Assembly (NCBI GenBank): GCA_963752755.1
Contig: CAVVZJ010000003.1
Location: 868,001 to 932,000, forward strand
Source: CAVVZJ01 sp963752755
Lineage (GTDB): Bacteria > Planctomycetota > Planctomycetia > Isosphaerales > Isosphaeraceae
Direction of reading: 5' to 3'
Length of the DNA: 64,000 bases
The notes under the pieces were generated by a model. It was not told the origin of the DNA. It made no database searches and was given only the letters and a program-made list of their open reading frames with translations. A program made the position numbers and the translations under genes. Shown piece by piece: positions 27,129 to 36,868 of this stretch. The stretch's first letter is position 1. Every line of letters begins with the position of its first letter.

Positions 27129-27561
27129 TCACTCCCCGCCCTGAAGCTCGCGCTCGATGGCGAAGCGCATCTGGTTGATCTCGTCGCCGACGTAGGCGTC
27201 GTGCGGCCAGGGCCAATCGACGGCGTCGTCGCCGCGGCGGGGGATGAGGTGCCAGTGGACGTGGTCGATCGTCTGGCCGGCGACGGGGCCGACGTTGACG
27301 ATCAGGTTCAGGCCCTCGGCGCCCGGTGGCGGCGAGAAGGGCGCGGGCCAGGAGAGGCAGGAGGGAGGCGGCGTGGGCGGCGAGGTCATCGGGCAGATCG
27401 GGGAGGGTGGCGTGGTGGTCGCGGGGGACGACCAGGAGGTGGCCCTTGTTGACGGGGTTGATGTCGAGGAAGGCGACGGCCTGGTCGGTTTCCAGCACGC
27501 GGGCGGAGGGGATCTCGCCGTGGACGATCTTGCAGAAGAGGCAGGCGGGGTCGCGGCTCAC
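27129..27561 (-). CDS. HIT-family hydrolase (histidine triad), one frameshift
   Basis: Small nucleotide-binding hydrolase of the HIT superfamily. The N-terminal CLFCKIVHGEIPSARVLETD matches the zinc/nucleotide region. The active-site triad is DHVHWHLIPRRG (H-x-H-x-H). The family hydrolyses or transfers nucleoside phosphoramidates or dinucleoside polyphosphates. The frame breaks after LARALLAATG and resumes at AEGLNLIVNVG, where a CCC run at 27322-27324 carries one base too many. The restored length is about 143 residues, usual for the family. It is on the same strand as rplQ and separated from it by a hairpin. Confidence 0.88.
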
Positions 27562-27581
27562 GGCAAGACTCCGGGAAAGGC

Positions 27582-27664
27582 CCTCCGCAGAGAGCGCCGA
27601 GCCACACAGAGAGAATCAAAAAACTCGAAAATGATCTGTGTGGCTCGGCGGCTCTCTGCGGAGG
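27582..27664. repeat. Long imperfect hairpin between rplQ and the HIT gene
   Basis: The left arm (27582-27609, CCTCCGCAGAGAGCGCCGAG...) and right arm (27636-27664) are reverse complements with one base inserted, giving a stem of about 28 bp and an AT-rich 26-base loop. The wording (GCAGAGAG, CACACAG) belongs to a widely dispersed family of intergenic repeats. At the end of the ribosomal operon it may block or attenuate read-through into the HIT gene. Confidence 0.75.
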
Positions 27665-27677
27665 ATTTCGGCTTCGC

Positions 27678-28123
27678 TCACTTCGCGGCCGGGACGACGG
27701 CCGGGCGGGTCGGGGCCTTCGACCTGCTCGTGCTCGCCGAGCAGGGCGATGACGGCCATCGGGGGGCGTCGCCCTGGCGGACCTTGGCGAGCTTGAAGAT
27801 GCGGGTGTAGCCGCCGGGGCGGTCCGCGAAGCGGGGGCCGATCTCGTGGAACAGCTTGAAGCGACGTCCTTCTTCGTCATCACCGCCAGGGCGCGGCGGA
27901 ACTTGGCCAGGGGGATGCGGTCGGCGTCGATCTTGGCCTGACGACGCAGGCCGCGACAGGCAGCGTGATGAGCTTCTCGGTGTACGGCTGGAGTTCCTTG
28001 GCCTTGGCCAGGGTCGTGGTGATCTTGCCGTGCTCGAGCAGGGACGGTGGCCAGGTTGCGCAGGAGCATCCGGCGGTGCTCGGGCGATCGCTTGAACTTG
28101 CGGCCGGCTTTGCGGTGACGCAT
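27678..28123 (-). CDS. rplQ: 50S ribosomal protein L17 (bL17), several frameshifts
   Basis: The N-terminus MRHRKAGRKFKRSPEHRRML is unmistakable bL17. The reading passes through other frames (SLLEHGKITTTLAKAKELQP; then DADRIPLAKFRRALAVMTKK; then LFHEIGPRFADRPGGYTRIF; then AVIALLGEHEQ), so at least four single-base errors are present. The stop is uncertain. I end it at TGA 27678, giving the tail KAPTRPAVVPAAK, and another frame would run into the hairpin. L17 is part of the large subunit near the tunnel exit, and its place after rpoA is the usual one. Confidence 0.8.
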
Positions 28124-28162
28124 ATCAGAGGTCCTTGGTCACTTCCGCTCGCTGACGCTCGC

Positions 28163-28252
28163 GGGTCACTGGTCACTGGTCACTCGAGCCTTCGTCGACG
28201 GCTTTCGGGTCGCGCCGGTCGCCTGGTAACCAGTGACCAGTGACCAGTGACC
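28163..28252. repeat. GTCACTG array forming a hairpin between rplQ and rpoA
   Basis: Three head-to-tail copies of GGTCACT (28164-28184) are matched by three copies of the reverse complement AGTGACC (28230-28252), so the spacer folds into a 20-bp stem with a 45-base loop. Similar short-unit arrays lie at 29283-29378 and 41549-41666. They are spacers within one operon. Function is unknown. Confidence 0.8.
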
Positions 28253-28259
28253 TTTCGGG

Positions 28260-29267
28260 TCAGGCCCCCGAGCGCCGGGGGACGGGCATGCCCAGGTCGA
28301 GGCCGATCTCGTGGAGCTTCGCCTTGACCTCCTTGAGGGTGGTCTCGCCGAAGTTGCGGACGTGCAGGAGCTGGTCCTCGCTGCGGCTGACCAGGTCGCG
28401 GACGGTGGTGATGCCCTCGCTCTCCAGGCAGTTGGTGGCGCGGACGGAGAGTTCCAGCTCGGCGAGGCTCATGTTGAGCTTGCGTTCGAGCTCGGCGTCG
28501 ACGTGGCAGGTGGCGGTCGCCGTCGAGGCCGGAGCCGTCGGCGGGCAGGCCGGGGCCGGGCTCGTAGTACTGGACGAACGGGTTGAGGTGCTTGCGGAGG
28601 ATCTTGGCGGCCTCGACCAGGGCCATCTCGGGGCCGAGGGTGCCGGTCGTCCAGATCCGGAGGATGAGCTTGTCGTAGTTGGTCCGCTGGCCGACGCGGG
28701 TGTTCTCGACGCGGTACTCGACGCGGATGACCGGGCTGAAGATGGCGTCGATCGGGATGGCGCCGATTTCGAGGTCGTCGGTGTGCCCCTCGGCGGCGGG
28801 CCGGTAGCCGCGGCCGTTCTCGACGGTCATCTCGAGGTGGAACGGCACGTCGTCGGTGAGGGTGCAGAGGATGTGGTCGGGGTTGATGACCTCGACCGAC
28901 TCGTCGTGGAGGATGTCGGCGGCGGTGACGACGCCGCGGTTGTCGCGGTCGATCCGGATCGTCCTGGGGGTGCTCGGAGTGGTTCTTGACGACCAGGCCC
29001 TTGATGTTCAGGACCAGGTCGGTGATGTCCTCGACCATGCCGGGGATCGGCGAGAACTCGTGCTGGACGCCCTGGATCTTGATCTTGGTGACGGCGCTGC
29101 CCTCCAGGCTGGAGAGCAGGATCGCGGCGCAGGCTGTTGCCGACGGTGTGTCCGAAGCCGCGTTCGAACGGCTCGACGTGGAACTCGCCGAAGGTGTCGG
29201 TGAGCGAGGTCTCGCGGTCGCAGACGACCCGGCTGGGCAGTTCCAGGCCACGCCAACGGATGCGCAT
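28260..29267 (-). CDS. rpoA: RNA polymerase alpha subunit, several frameshifts
   Basis: DNA-directed RNA polymerase subunit alpha. The N-terminal assembly domain begins MRIRWRGLELPSRVVCDRET and includes EPFERGFGHTVGNSLR and VENTRVGQRTNYDKLIL. The C-terminal domain (MSLAELELSVRATNCLESEG to VPRRSGA) holds the helix-hairpin-helix that contacts promoter UP elements and activators. Frame changes lie at about 29125 (one C extra), 28965 (C run one too long) and 28530. The restored length of about 335 residues is normal. It is followed by rplQ after a hairpin spacer. Confidence 0.88.
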
Positions 29268-29282
29268 CGTGATGGGTCCTTG

Positions 29283-29378
29283 GGTCACTAGGTCACCGGT
29301 CACCGGTCACTGGCGGACGGCCGTCGGGGCAGGCCCCGATCGGCCGACCGATGGCGAGTGACGGCCGTGACCGGTGAC
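29283..29378. repeat. GTCACCG array forming a hairpin between rpoA and rpsD
   Basis: Units GGTCACTAGGTCACCGGTCA (29283-29313) are partly complementary to GAGTGACGGCCGTGACCGG (29355-29378). This is a more degenerate relative of the array at 28163-28252 and keeps the same spacing and orientation. No gene lies in it. Confidence 0.7.
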
Positions 29379-29382
29379 GGAA

Positions 29383-30013
29383 TTAGCGGCTGAGCAACTC
29401 GACGATCAGCTGCGGCGTGACCGGCAGCGAGATGTCCTGCGGGCCGGGCAGGCGGCTGACGCGGCCCTCGGGCGGGCTCGGTGCTGACGCGGTCGAGCCA
29501 GTCGGGCACCGGCGGCATGCCTTCGAGCTGGAGGTTGGTCGACGGCCAGCTTCCGGGAGTGCTCGCGGTCCTTGACCTGCGATCATGTCGCCGGGGCGGA
29601 CCAGGTAGCTGGGGATGTCGAGCTTGCGGCCGTTGACAGTGACGTGGCCGTGGCCGATGATCTGCCGGGCCTGGGCCCGGCTGGTGGCGAAGCCGAGCCG
29701 GGTGACGACGTTGTCGAGCCGGCGCTCGAGCAGCGACATCAGGGCGTCGCCGGTGTTGCCGGCGGCGGCTGGCCATCTCGAAGTACTTGCGGAACTGCCG
29801 CTCGAAGACGCCGTAGTACCGCTTGACCTTCTGCTTCTCGCGCAGGCGGATCGAGTATTCGCTGGCCTTGCCGCGGCGGAACTGGTGCATGCCGGGCACG
29901 CCGTCGCGGCGCTCGACGGCGCACTTGGGGGTGTCGCAGCGCGTGCCTTTCAGGAAGAGCTTCAGGCCTTCCCGACGGCAGAGTCGGCAGACCGGTCCAG
30001 TATGGCGTCCCAT
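29383..30013 (-). CDS. rpsD: 30S ribosomal protein S4 (uS4), zinc-binding type, several frameshifts
   Basis: uS4 beginning MGRHTGPVCRLCRREGLKLF. Cysteines in CRLC and later CDTPKC indicate the zinc-containing version. The S4 RNA-binding domain is visible (LDNVVTRLGFATSRAQARQI, GHVTVNGRKLDIPSYLVRPG), and the C-terminus is LPVTPQLIVELLSR. Frame changes at about 29767, 29578, 29540 and 29474 are each one extra C or G. S4 nucleates small-subunit assembly and can repress its own operon. Position between rpsK and rpoA is canonical. Confidence 0.9.
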
Positions 30014-30146
30014 GGTCCTCGCATCCTCGCTCGATGGTCGCGTCTGGTCAGTGTCAGGCGTCATCGGTCAGATCGGTCGATCACTTCGGTCCGGCTCGGC
30101 GAGGCCGACTCGACCGATGACCGCGACTGATCGCCGAGATCCGCGA

Positions 30147-30529
30147 TCAGACGCGCCGCTTCTTGGGCGGGCGGCAGCCGTTGTGGGGCAGGGGGGTGAC
30201 GTCCTCGATGGCCTTGATCGAGAGGCCGGAGGCCTGCAGGGCGGTGATGGCGCTCTCGCGGCCGGAGCCGGGGCCCTTGACCTTGACCTCGACCTCCTTG
30301 ACGCCGAACTTCGTGGCCGCCGAGGCGGCCGTCTCGGCGGCGCGCTGGGCGGCGAACGGCGTGCTCTTGCGGCTGCCCTTGAAGCCGACGGTGCCGCGAC
30401 GAGGCCCAGCAGAGCGCGTCGCCGTTGGGGTCGGTGATCGTGACCAGTCGTGTTGTTGAACGTCGCCTTGATGTGCACGACCGCCCGGCTGACGTTGCGT
30501 CGGGTCTTCCGCTTCTTGGCCTTGGCCAC
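30147..30529 (-). CDS. rpsK: 30S ribosomal protein S11 (uS11), two frameshifts
   Basis: The GTG start at 30529 gives VAKAKKRKTRRNVSRAVVHI, the uS11 N-terminus. The middle resumes as LVTITDPNGDALCWAS in a second frame, and the rest (GTVGFKGS..., ending PLPHNGCRPPKKRRV) in a third. The errors are an inserted T at about 30449 and an extra G/C at about 30400 (plus strand). The restored length is near 127 residues. S11 lines the platform near the mRNA exit site. Confidence 0.88.
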
Positions 30530-30724
30530 GGGTCCGCGTGCTCCCTCTGGGTCGCTCCGATCGGGTCCGGGGCGGTCGATTCGATTCGATGGGCTCGGCG
30601 GAATTCTCGGCAATGCGATTCGACGAACGAACGACGACCGGCCGGTCGGGGGCCGATCGTCGGATCTCGGCCCGATCGGGGAGCGCGGATGCGATCCGCG
30701 CGGCGGCATTCCGGCCGGCCGGGA

Positions 30725-31107
30725 TCAGCGCATGTCCTTGACGCCCTTCTTGCCGGCGACCGTCTTGCGCGGGCCCTTGCGGGTCCGGGCGTTGGTCCGG
30801 GTGCGCTGGCCGCGGACGGAAGGCCCTTGCGGTGCCGCAGGCCGCGGTAGCAGCCGATGTCGCGGAGCCGGGCGATGTTCTGCTGGACCTGGCGGCGGAG
30901 CTGGCCTTCGACGACGTACTCGTTGTCGAGCAGGTTGGCGAGCTTGGCCAGATCGTCCTCGGTCAGGTCGCGGGCACGCTTGTCGGGGTCGATCCCCGCT
31001 CGCTCGCAGAGCTGGTCGGCCAGGAACGGGCCGATGCCGTAGATGTAGCGCAGCGAGATGACCGTCCTCTTGTCGTTGGGGATGTCGACACCCAGGATAC
31101 GAGGCAT
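30725..31107 (-). CDS. rpsM: 30S ribosomal protein S13 (uS13), one frameshift
   Basis: The start MPRILGVDIPNDKRTVISLR and the helix-two-turn-helix region YGIGPFLADQLCERAGIDPD are uS13. The frame breaks after GLRHRKGLP and resumes as VRGQRTRTNARTRKGPRKTV, ending KKGVKDMR. A C is missing near 30823. The length of about 127 residues is normal. S13 contacts tRNA in the P site and the large subunit. It lies between rpmJ and rpsK, the standard order. Confidence 0.9.
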
Positions 31108-31200
31108 CCGTCCCGGTCTCCGTCGGGCAAAGGTCGGTGTCGCGACCGACCGCGTCCTCGGTGCGAGTGGGCCGAGGGTCGGCGCGGGCCGGGGCTCACC

Positions 31201-31317
31201 TCAGCCTTGCCGCTGCTTGTGCTTGGGGTTGGCCTTGCAGATCACGAACACCTTGCCCCGGCGGCGGACGATCTTGCAGTGCTCGCAGATTCGCTTGACG
31301 CTGGATCGGACCTTCAT
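31201..31317 (-). CDS. rpmJ: 50S ribosomal protein L36 (bL36), zinc-binding type
   Basis: A 38-residue protein, MKVRSSVKRICEHCKIVRRR and so on to KHKQRQG. The residues C-x2-C, C and H form the zinc ribbon of the C+ form of bL36. The ATG at 31317 is chosen because all family members begin MKVR. It is intact. In many genomes infA precedes rpmJ, but here map does. Confidence 0.95.
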   Translation of the reverse strand: MKVRSSVKRICEHCKIVRRRGKVFVICKANPKHKQRQG

Positions 31318-31546
31318 CGCACTCTCGTCTTGCTTTCGTTTTCGACGTTCCGAGGCCGCATCGGATGGCCGCGCCGGCCGTCGGCGGGAGCCGACGCGGG
31401 CCCTTCGAGGGAGCTTGACTGCGGTCGGACACGGATCCACGATCCGGCGTCGGCGTAGGGCCGAATTCCGACAATTCTACGCGACCGGCGGGACAATCCG
31501 CAAGACGCCGACCGCCCGAACTTCTCGCGGCCATGCCCGTCTCGGG

Positions 31547-32333
31547 TCAATCGTCGAGGAGGGTCAGGATGCGGGGGCCTTCGGGGGTCATGGCGACGGT
31601 GTGCTCGAAGTGGGCGCTGGGGCGGCGGTCCTTGGTCTCGACGGTCCAGCCGTCGTCCGAGGGTGCGGACGTCCTTGGTCCCCAGCGCGACCATCGGCTC
31701 GACGGCCAGGACGAGGCCCGGTTCGAGCCGGATGTCGTTCTTGCGGAGCGCCTTGCTGACGAAGTTGGGGACCTGCGGCTCCTCGTGCATGTCCTGGCCG
31801 ATGCCGTGGCCGACGAACTTCTCGATGACGTAGATCCCCTGGCTCTTGACGTACTGCTCCATCAGGCTGGCGACCTCCGACCAGTACCGGCAGCGGCCCA
31901 TGGCCCGGATGGCCAGGTCGAGCGTCTCGCGGGTGACGTCGAGCAGCTTCTGGACCTCGGGCTGGACCGGGCCGATCGGCCAGGGTGACGGCGGAGTCGC
32001 CGCACCAGCCGTTGAGCTTGCAGCCGGTGTCGATCGAGACGATGTCGCCCTCGCCGAGCGGCCGGCGGTTGGGGATGCCGTGGACGACCTGCTCGTTGAC
32101 GCTGGCGCAGATGACGGCGGGGAAGGGGGGCTTGCCCTTGGTCGGGCTCGGGTAGTCGCGGAACAACGGGATGGCCCCGTGCTCGCGGAAGACCTCGGCG
32201 ACGGCCTCGTCCATCGTCGGCGGTGGTCGACGCCGGGCACGGCGAGCTGGCGGACCTGGTCGAGGGCCTGGGCGACGACCCGGCCGGCCTCGCGCATCAG
32301 GTTGATCTCGCGGGGGCTCTTCAGCTTGATCAC
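31547..32333 (-). CDS. map: Methionine aminopeptidase type I, several frameshifts
   Basis: Removes the initiator Met from nascent proteins. The GTG start at 32333 gives VIKLKSPREINLMREAGRVV. The metal-site segments are all visible: HGIPNRRPLGEGDIVSIDTG, CGDSAVT, FVGHGIGQDMHEEPQVPNF and the last EHTVAMT. The frame changes at about 32218, 31982 and 31658, each one base. The protein ends ILTLLDD. The location after secY is standard, but adk, usually between the two, is missing here. Confidence 0.88.
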
Positions 32334-32411
32334 GGCCGGCTCGCGTACGCGACGGCTCCGGCTGCCGGTCGAAGCACGGGTCGATTCGGCGGCCCCCGTC
32401 GAGGTCTCATC

Positions 32412-33797
32412 TCACTTCTTGCTCATCAGGCCGGCAGTAGTTCCGCATGATCAGGTGGCTGTCGATCTTCTGGACCAGGTCGAGGCAGACGCTGATGACG
32501 ATCAGCAGGCCCGTGCCGCCGAGGAACGACGCGACGGTGAAGTCGACGTGCGAACTGCGCTCTGCACCAGCGTCGGGATCACCGCCACGAGCGCTGAGGA
32601 ACGCCGCGCCGACGTAGGTGATCCGGAGCATCACCTTCTCCAGGTAGTCGGCCGTCCGGCGGCCGGGGCGGTAGCCGGGGATGAAGCTGCCGTAGTCCTT
32701 GAGGTTCTCGGCCATGTCCTTCGGGTTGAAGGTGATGGCCGTCCAGAAGTAGCAGAAGAAGTAGATCAGGATGATGTAGAAGAGGTGTATAGATGTAGCC
32801 ATGATAACGGAAGGCGTCGGCCGTCTCGCGGAGAGCTCCAGCCGAAGAACCGGGCGACGCCGCCGGCGCTGTCGCTCCGCCAGGCTGGCCGTGGCGCTCT
32901 CCAGGCCGCCGAAGATGAGGGACGGGAACATGAGCAGGCTGCAGGCGAAGATGATCGGCATGACGCCCGCCTGGTTGACCTTCAACGGGAGGTACTGCCG
33001 GGTGCCGCCGAAGACCCGACGGCCGCGGACGTGCTTGGCCGACTGGGTCGGAATCCGCCGCTGGCTCTCGGTCATCGCGATCACGCCGACGACGACCGCC
33101 ACGAACAGGGCCGCGAGCAGGACCAGGCTGACCAGGCCGATCCGGCCGGCCTCGCCGGTCAGCTTGCGAGGTGGCGTTGCGGAGCAAGGAGGCCATGCGC
33201 CGAGGGCATCCGGGCGAGGATGCCGGCCATGATCAGGAGGCTGATGCCGTTGCCGATGCCGTACTCGTCGATCTGCTCGCCGATCCACATCAGGAAGATC
33301 GTGCCGGCGGTCATGATGCAGACGCAGACGAAGCCGTGCCAGAAGTCCTGATAGCCGATCGGCACGACCTGCATGCTGCTCATCATGTAGCGCACCCACA
33401 TCGCGCTCTGGCCGACGCATAAGAGCACGGTGGCATACCGCGTGTATTCGTTGATCTTCTTGCGGCCGCTCTCGCCCTCCTTCATCATGGCTTCCAGGCT
33501 GGGCACGACGCTGGCCGAGGAGCTGGAAGATGATCGAGGCGGAGATGTACGGCATGATCCCGAGGCCGAAGATCGTGCTCATGCCGATCTGGGTGCCGCC
33601 GAACATGGCGACCGTGCCGAAGATCCGGCCGGCGGCCGTGCGGCTCTGAGCCCTCGATCCAGCTGCTGCATCTTCGACTGGTCGACGATCGGCAGCGGGA
33701 TGTAGAAGCCGACCCGGTAGATGGCCAGGAACAGGGCCGTCATCAGGATCTTGCGCCGGAGTTCGGGGACCTTGAAGATCGTCCAGAGCTTCTGCAC
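32412..33797 (-). CDS. secY: Preprotein translocase subunit SecY, many frameshifts
   Basis: Main channel subunit of the Sec translocon, in the inner membrane. The N-terminus MQKLWTIFKVPELRRKILMT is typical SecY. Transmembrane segments include ILMTALFLAIYRVGFYIPLP, FGLGIMPYISASIIFQLL and VVPIGYQDFWHGFVCVCIMT. The C-terminal part contains VASFLGGTGLLIVISVCLDL, ending SHLIMRNY. At least six frame changes occur (near 33655, 33515, 33190, 32830, 32560, 32435), the highest density in the window. The restored length is about 460 residues. Confidence 0.88.
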
Positions 33798-34103
33798 GGC
33801 GGGGCTCTCCTACGAACGTCCGGGGCGGTGCTCAGATCAAGCCGAGGGGGTCATTGCGGGGAAGAAGATGGTCGATGGGGGATGGTCGATTGGAAACGAT
33901 TCATCGGCGCATTGGAGAGGCTCGACTGAACGCCCCTGGATCCATCAAAGCAAGGTTCCTCGACCATCAGACATCAACCATCGAAGAACAGCCAGGAACG
34001 GCTCATACCGACCGGAAATGAAGTCTGCGTTCCCCAGGATCGTGGCTCTCTGAATCCGTGGTTCAACCGCTCTCCGAGGCGCAGATTTCCAGTCCGTTCC
34101 GAA
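33798..34103. repeat. Spacer between secY and rplO with a degenerate inverted array
   Basis: GATGGTCGATGGGGGATGGT (33868-33887) recurs in inverse form as CCTCGACCATCAGACATCAA plus CCATCG (33958-33983), so the spacer can fold into a long imperfect hairpin. It is built like the GTCACTG arrays but with a GATGGTC unit. No gene is visible in these 306 bases. This is unusually long for the interior of a ribosomal operon. Confidence 0.65.
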
Positions 34104-34670
34104 TCAGGCCCCCGCGGCGGCAGCGGCCCTGCGGGCCTTGGCACGACGACCGCGCGGCTTCTGGCGCTTGCGGCGTTCCTGCTCTTCGGGAGACCATTCG
34201 CGCATGGCCGGCTTCGGGGCCTCGACGACGATCGCCTGGCCGCCGGCCTTGGCGATCTTCTCGGCGGCCTGGGCGCTGAACTTGACGGCGTGGACGGTGA
34301 GGGCTTTCGTGACCTCGCCGTCGCCGAGGATCTTGAGGCCGTCGTCGTGGCGTCCCTTGACGAGCCCGGCGGCGCGGAGGGCGGCCTCGTCGATGGTGGC
34401 GCCGGCGTCGAAGTGCTTCTCCAGCACGGCGACGTTGAGGACGGCGTAGTCCTTGGCGAACTGGGCGTTGTTGAAGCCGCGCTTGGGGACGCGGCGGATG
34501 ATGGGCATCTGGCCGCCTTCCATCAGGGGGTTCTGCTTGTACCCCTGGCGGGAGGAGTGGCCCTTGTGCCCCTTGCTGGAGGTCTTGCCGTGGCCGGAGC
34601 CGGGGCCGCGGCCCACGCGCTTGCGCTTCTTGTACTTGTGGATGCCCTGGTGGACGTCGTGCAATTGCAT
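34104..34670 (-). CDS. rplO: 50S ribosomal protein L15 (uL15)
   Basis: A 188-residue uL15, intact. The N-terminus MQLHDVHQGIHKYKKRKRVG and the glycine-rich motif GRGPGSGHGKTSSKGHKGHS are characteristic. A C-terminal extension of about 35 residues (PEEQERRKRQKPRGRRAKAR...) is longer than in most bacteria and very basic. Its ATG overlaps the rpsE stop (TGATG), so the two are coupled. The usual intervening rpmD (L30) is absent. Confidence 0.95.
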   Translation of the reverse strand: MQLHDVHQGIHKYKKRKRVGRGPGSGHGKTSSKGHKGHSSRQGYKQNPLMEGGQMPIIRRVPKRGFNNAQFAKDYAVLNVAVLEKHFDAGATIDEAALRAAGLVKGRHDDGLKILGDGEVTKALTVHAVKFSAQAAEKIAKAGGQAIVVEAPKPAMREWSPEEQERRKRQKPRGRRAKARRAAAAAGA

Positions 34671-35188
34671 CAGAGGGAGACTCCCCGGAGCCGCGCCACC
34701 TCTTCCTTGGTGCGCAGCTGGTTCAGGCCGTCGATGGTCGCCTTGACGAGGTTGAGCTTGTTGGTCGAGCCGTAAACCTTCGTCAGGATGTCGGTGATTC
34801 CGGCCGCCTGGACGACGGCTCGCACGGCGCCGCCGGCGATGACGCCGGTGCCGGGGCTGGCCGGCAGCATCACCACCTTCGAGGCGCCGAAGCGGCCGAT
34901 CACGGCGTGCGGGATCGTGCCGCCCTTGAGGGTGACGCGGTTCATCTGCTTGTGGGCGTCCTTGACGCCCTTCTCGACGGCCGGCGGGACCTCGTTGGCC
35001 TTGCCGTAGCCCCAGGCCACCTGGCCCCGGCCGTTGCCGACGACGACCAGCGCGTTGAAGCTGAAACGCCGGCCGCCCTTGACGACCGCGGCGCAGCGAC
35101 GGATCGTCACCACGCTCTCGCTCCACTCGCCGCGGTCGCGATCTCGATTGTCGCTGGACACGGGGAAACCCTCGCGAACGGAATGCAC
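34670..35188 (-). CDS. rpsE: 30S ribosomal protein S5 (uS5)
   Basis: A 172-residue uS5, intact, with the double-stranded-RNA-binding-like N-terminal domain (IRRCAAVVKGGRRFSFNALV) and the C-terminal domain (GVIAGGAVRAVVQAAGITDI). S5 sits at the mRNA entry and affects decoding fidelity. Starting at ATG 35188 adds a short leader (MHSVREGFPVSSDNRDRDRG), so the true start could lie a few codons in. The stop overlaps rplO by TGATG. Confidence 0.95.
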   Translation of the reverse strand: MHSVREGFPVSSDNRDRDRGEWSESVVTIRRCAAVVKGGRRFSFNALVVVGNGRGQVAWGYGKANEVPPAVEKGVKDAHKQMNRVTLKGGTIPHAVIGRFGASKVVMLPASPGTGVIAGGAVRAVVQAAGITDILTKVYGSTNKLNLVKATIDGLNQLRTKEEVARLRGVSL

Positions 35189-35279
35189 AAAAATTTGATC
35201 ACTGATGACAGCGTTCCGACTGCCGAGGTCAAAGCGGTCTCCGAACCTCGGTCATCTCGAAATCGCGAGGAGAACGACC

Positions 35280-35660
35280 TCAGAACTGGAGGCCACCCTC
35301 GCGGGCGGCGGTGGCCAGGGCCTCGACCCGGCCGTGATACTTGTAGCTTCGGCGGTCGAAGCAAACCTTGTCAATACCGGCCTGCTTGGCCCGCTCGGCC
35401 AGGACCTTGCCGACGATCGCCGCGGCGGCCTTGTTGCCGCCGTAGCCGCTGGCCAGTTGCGGCTTGACCTCGGGGTCGAGCGTGCCGGCCGAGGCGAGGG
35501 TCTTGCCGTCGTCGTCGTTGATGACCTGGGCGTAGATGTGCTTCGAGCTGCGGAAGACGGCCAGCCGAGGCCGCTCGGTCGTGCCGTAGAGCCGCTTGCG
35601 GGTCCGCAACTGGCGACGCTCGCGCCGGGTCTTGATCGCCAGGAGTTGATTGGTCCTCAC
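35280..35660 (-). CDS. rplR: 50S ribosomal protein L18 (uL18)
   Basis: A 126-residue uL18, intact: RRERRQLRTRKRLYGTTERP is the 5S-rRNA-binding start, followed by FRSSKHIYAQVINDDDGKTL and the terminal YHGRVEALATAAREGGLQF. It binds 5S rRNA together with L5. It is spaced 91 bases from rpsE and 127 from rplF, and the spacers show only short palindromes. Confidence 0.95.
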   Translation of the reverse strand: MRTNQLLAIKTRRERRQLRTRKRLYGTTERPRLAVFRSSKHIYAQVINDDDGKTLASAGTLDPEVKPQLASGYGGNKAAAAIVGKVLAERAKQAGIDKVCFDRRSYKYHGRVEALATAAREGGLQF

Positions 35661-35787
35661 CGCTTTTGCTTCCTTCCCGTCTCTGGGCTTTCGCGGCCCC
35701 CGATTGCCGACCGGCGGCCGACCCGCTGGAGCTAGCTGTCAGTGATCATCACGCAAGGTAGAGGTTGCCGCCTGATGACCGGAGCGA

Positions 35788-36341
35788 TTACTTCGAGCCG
35801 AACGCCTTGCCGCTCTTGCGGCGGATCGCCTCGCCCTCGTAGCGGATGCCCTTGCCCTTGTAGGGCTCGGGGGGGCGGGCCTTGCGGATCTCGGCGGCGA
35901 ACTGGCCGACCTTCTGCTTGTCGGCGCCGCTGATCGTGAACGTGGGTCGGGTCGGGCACGGCCACGGTGACGCCCTCGGGGGCCTGCATGACGATCTGGT
36001 TGGCGAAGCCGACCTGCAAGGCGATCGTGTTGGCCGACCGCAGTTGAGCCTGGTAGCCGACGCCGACGATCTCCAGCTTCTTGGTGTAGCCCTTGAGCGA
36101 CGCCCTCGACCATGTTGGCGATCAGGCTCCGGGTCAGGCCGTGCAAGGAGCGGCTGACGCGTTCGTCGTCCTGCCGCTCGACGAGGATTTCGCGGGCGCC
36201 TTCGTCGAACCGCACGCGGATCTCGCTCCGGTAGGGGAACGCCAGCTTGCCCTTCGGGCCCTCGACCTGGATCGTCGAGTCTGCGAGGGAGACTTTCACG
36301 TTGGCCGGTACGGGCACCGGCTTGCGACCGATACGGGACAT
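35788..36341 (-). CDS. rplF: 50S ribosomal protein L6 (uL6), two frameshifts
   Basis: uL6 beginning MSRIGRKPVPVPANVKVSLA. The second domain is found in other frames: LQVGFANQIVMQAPEGVTVA, then TFTISGADKQKVGQFAAEIR to GKGIRYEGEAIRRKSGKAFG. Breaks lie at about 36100 and 35945, each one extra C/G. The restored length is about 184 residues. L6 lies near the factor-binding site of the large subunit. Confidence 0.9.
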
Positions 36342-36472
36342 GGGACACTCATCCTCTCGCTTCGCTTCGCGAGGCGGCCTCGCGGTGGACTCTCGATGAA
36401 ACCAGACCGGCCGCGCCGGGGCATTCGCCGGACCAGCCACGCTGCGGCGGGCCGTCGGCCGGCGCTGGCGGA

Positions 36473-36868
36473 TCAATGAATCTTGGCGAGGACCTCGCCG
36501 CCGACCTTCTGCTGTCGGGCCTGGCGGTCGCTGAGGATGCCGCGGGGCGTGCTGAGGATCTGGATGCCCATGCCGCCGAGGATCGGGCGGAGTTCCTTGT
36601 AGCCGCTGTAGCGACGGCAGCCGGGCTTGCTCACTCGCTGGATCAGGGTGATCAGCCGCTCGCCGTTGGGGCCGTACTTCAGTTCCAGGCGGAGCGTCCT
36701 GGCGGGCACGGTGTCGATCTCGTCGAAGCCCCAGATGTAGCCCTCGTCCTTGAGCACCTGGGCGATCCCCTTGCGGACCTTCGAGGTCGGCATGTCCACG
36801 AACGGTCGCTCGATCCGGACGGCGTTGCGGATCCGGGTCAGCATGTCGGCAATCGGGTCGGTCATCAT
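36473..36868 (-). CDS. rpsH: 30S ribosomal protein S8 (uS8)
   Basis: A 131-residue uS8, intact: MTDPIADMLTRIRNAVRIER at the N-terminus and GYKELRPILGGMGIQILSTP, ending SDRQARQQKVGGEVLAKIH. It binds helix 21 of 16S rRNA and commonly represses the spc operon by binding its mRNA. Two adjacent ATG codons (36868 and 36865) are possible starts, and the second matches most homologues. Confidence 0.95.
   Translation of the reverse strand: MMTDPIADMLTRIRNAVRIERPFVDMPTSKVRKGIAQVLKDEGYIWGFDEIDTVPARTLRLELKYGPNGERLITLIQRVSKPGCRRYSGYKELRPILGGMGIQILSTPRGILSDRQARQQKVGGEVLAKIH

Noticed and set aside
28163..28252. CRISPR-like array of short repeats between rplQ and rpoA
   Set aside because: Units of 7 bases are directly adjacent without unique spacers and form a hairpin with their inverse copies. 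No cas gene is present in the window.
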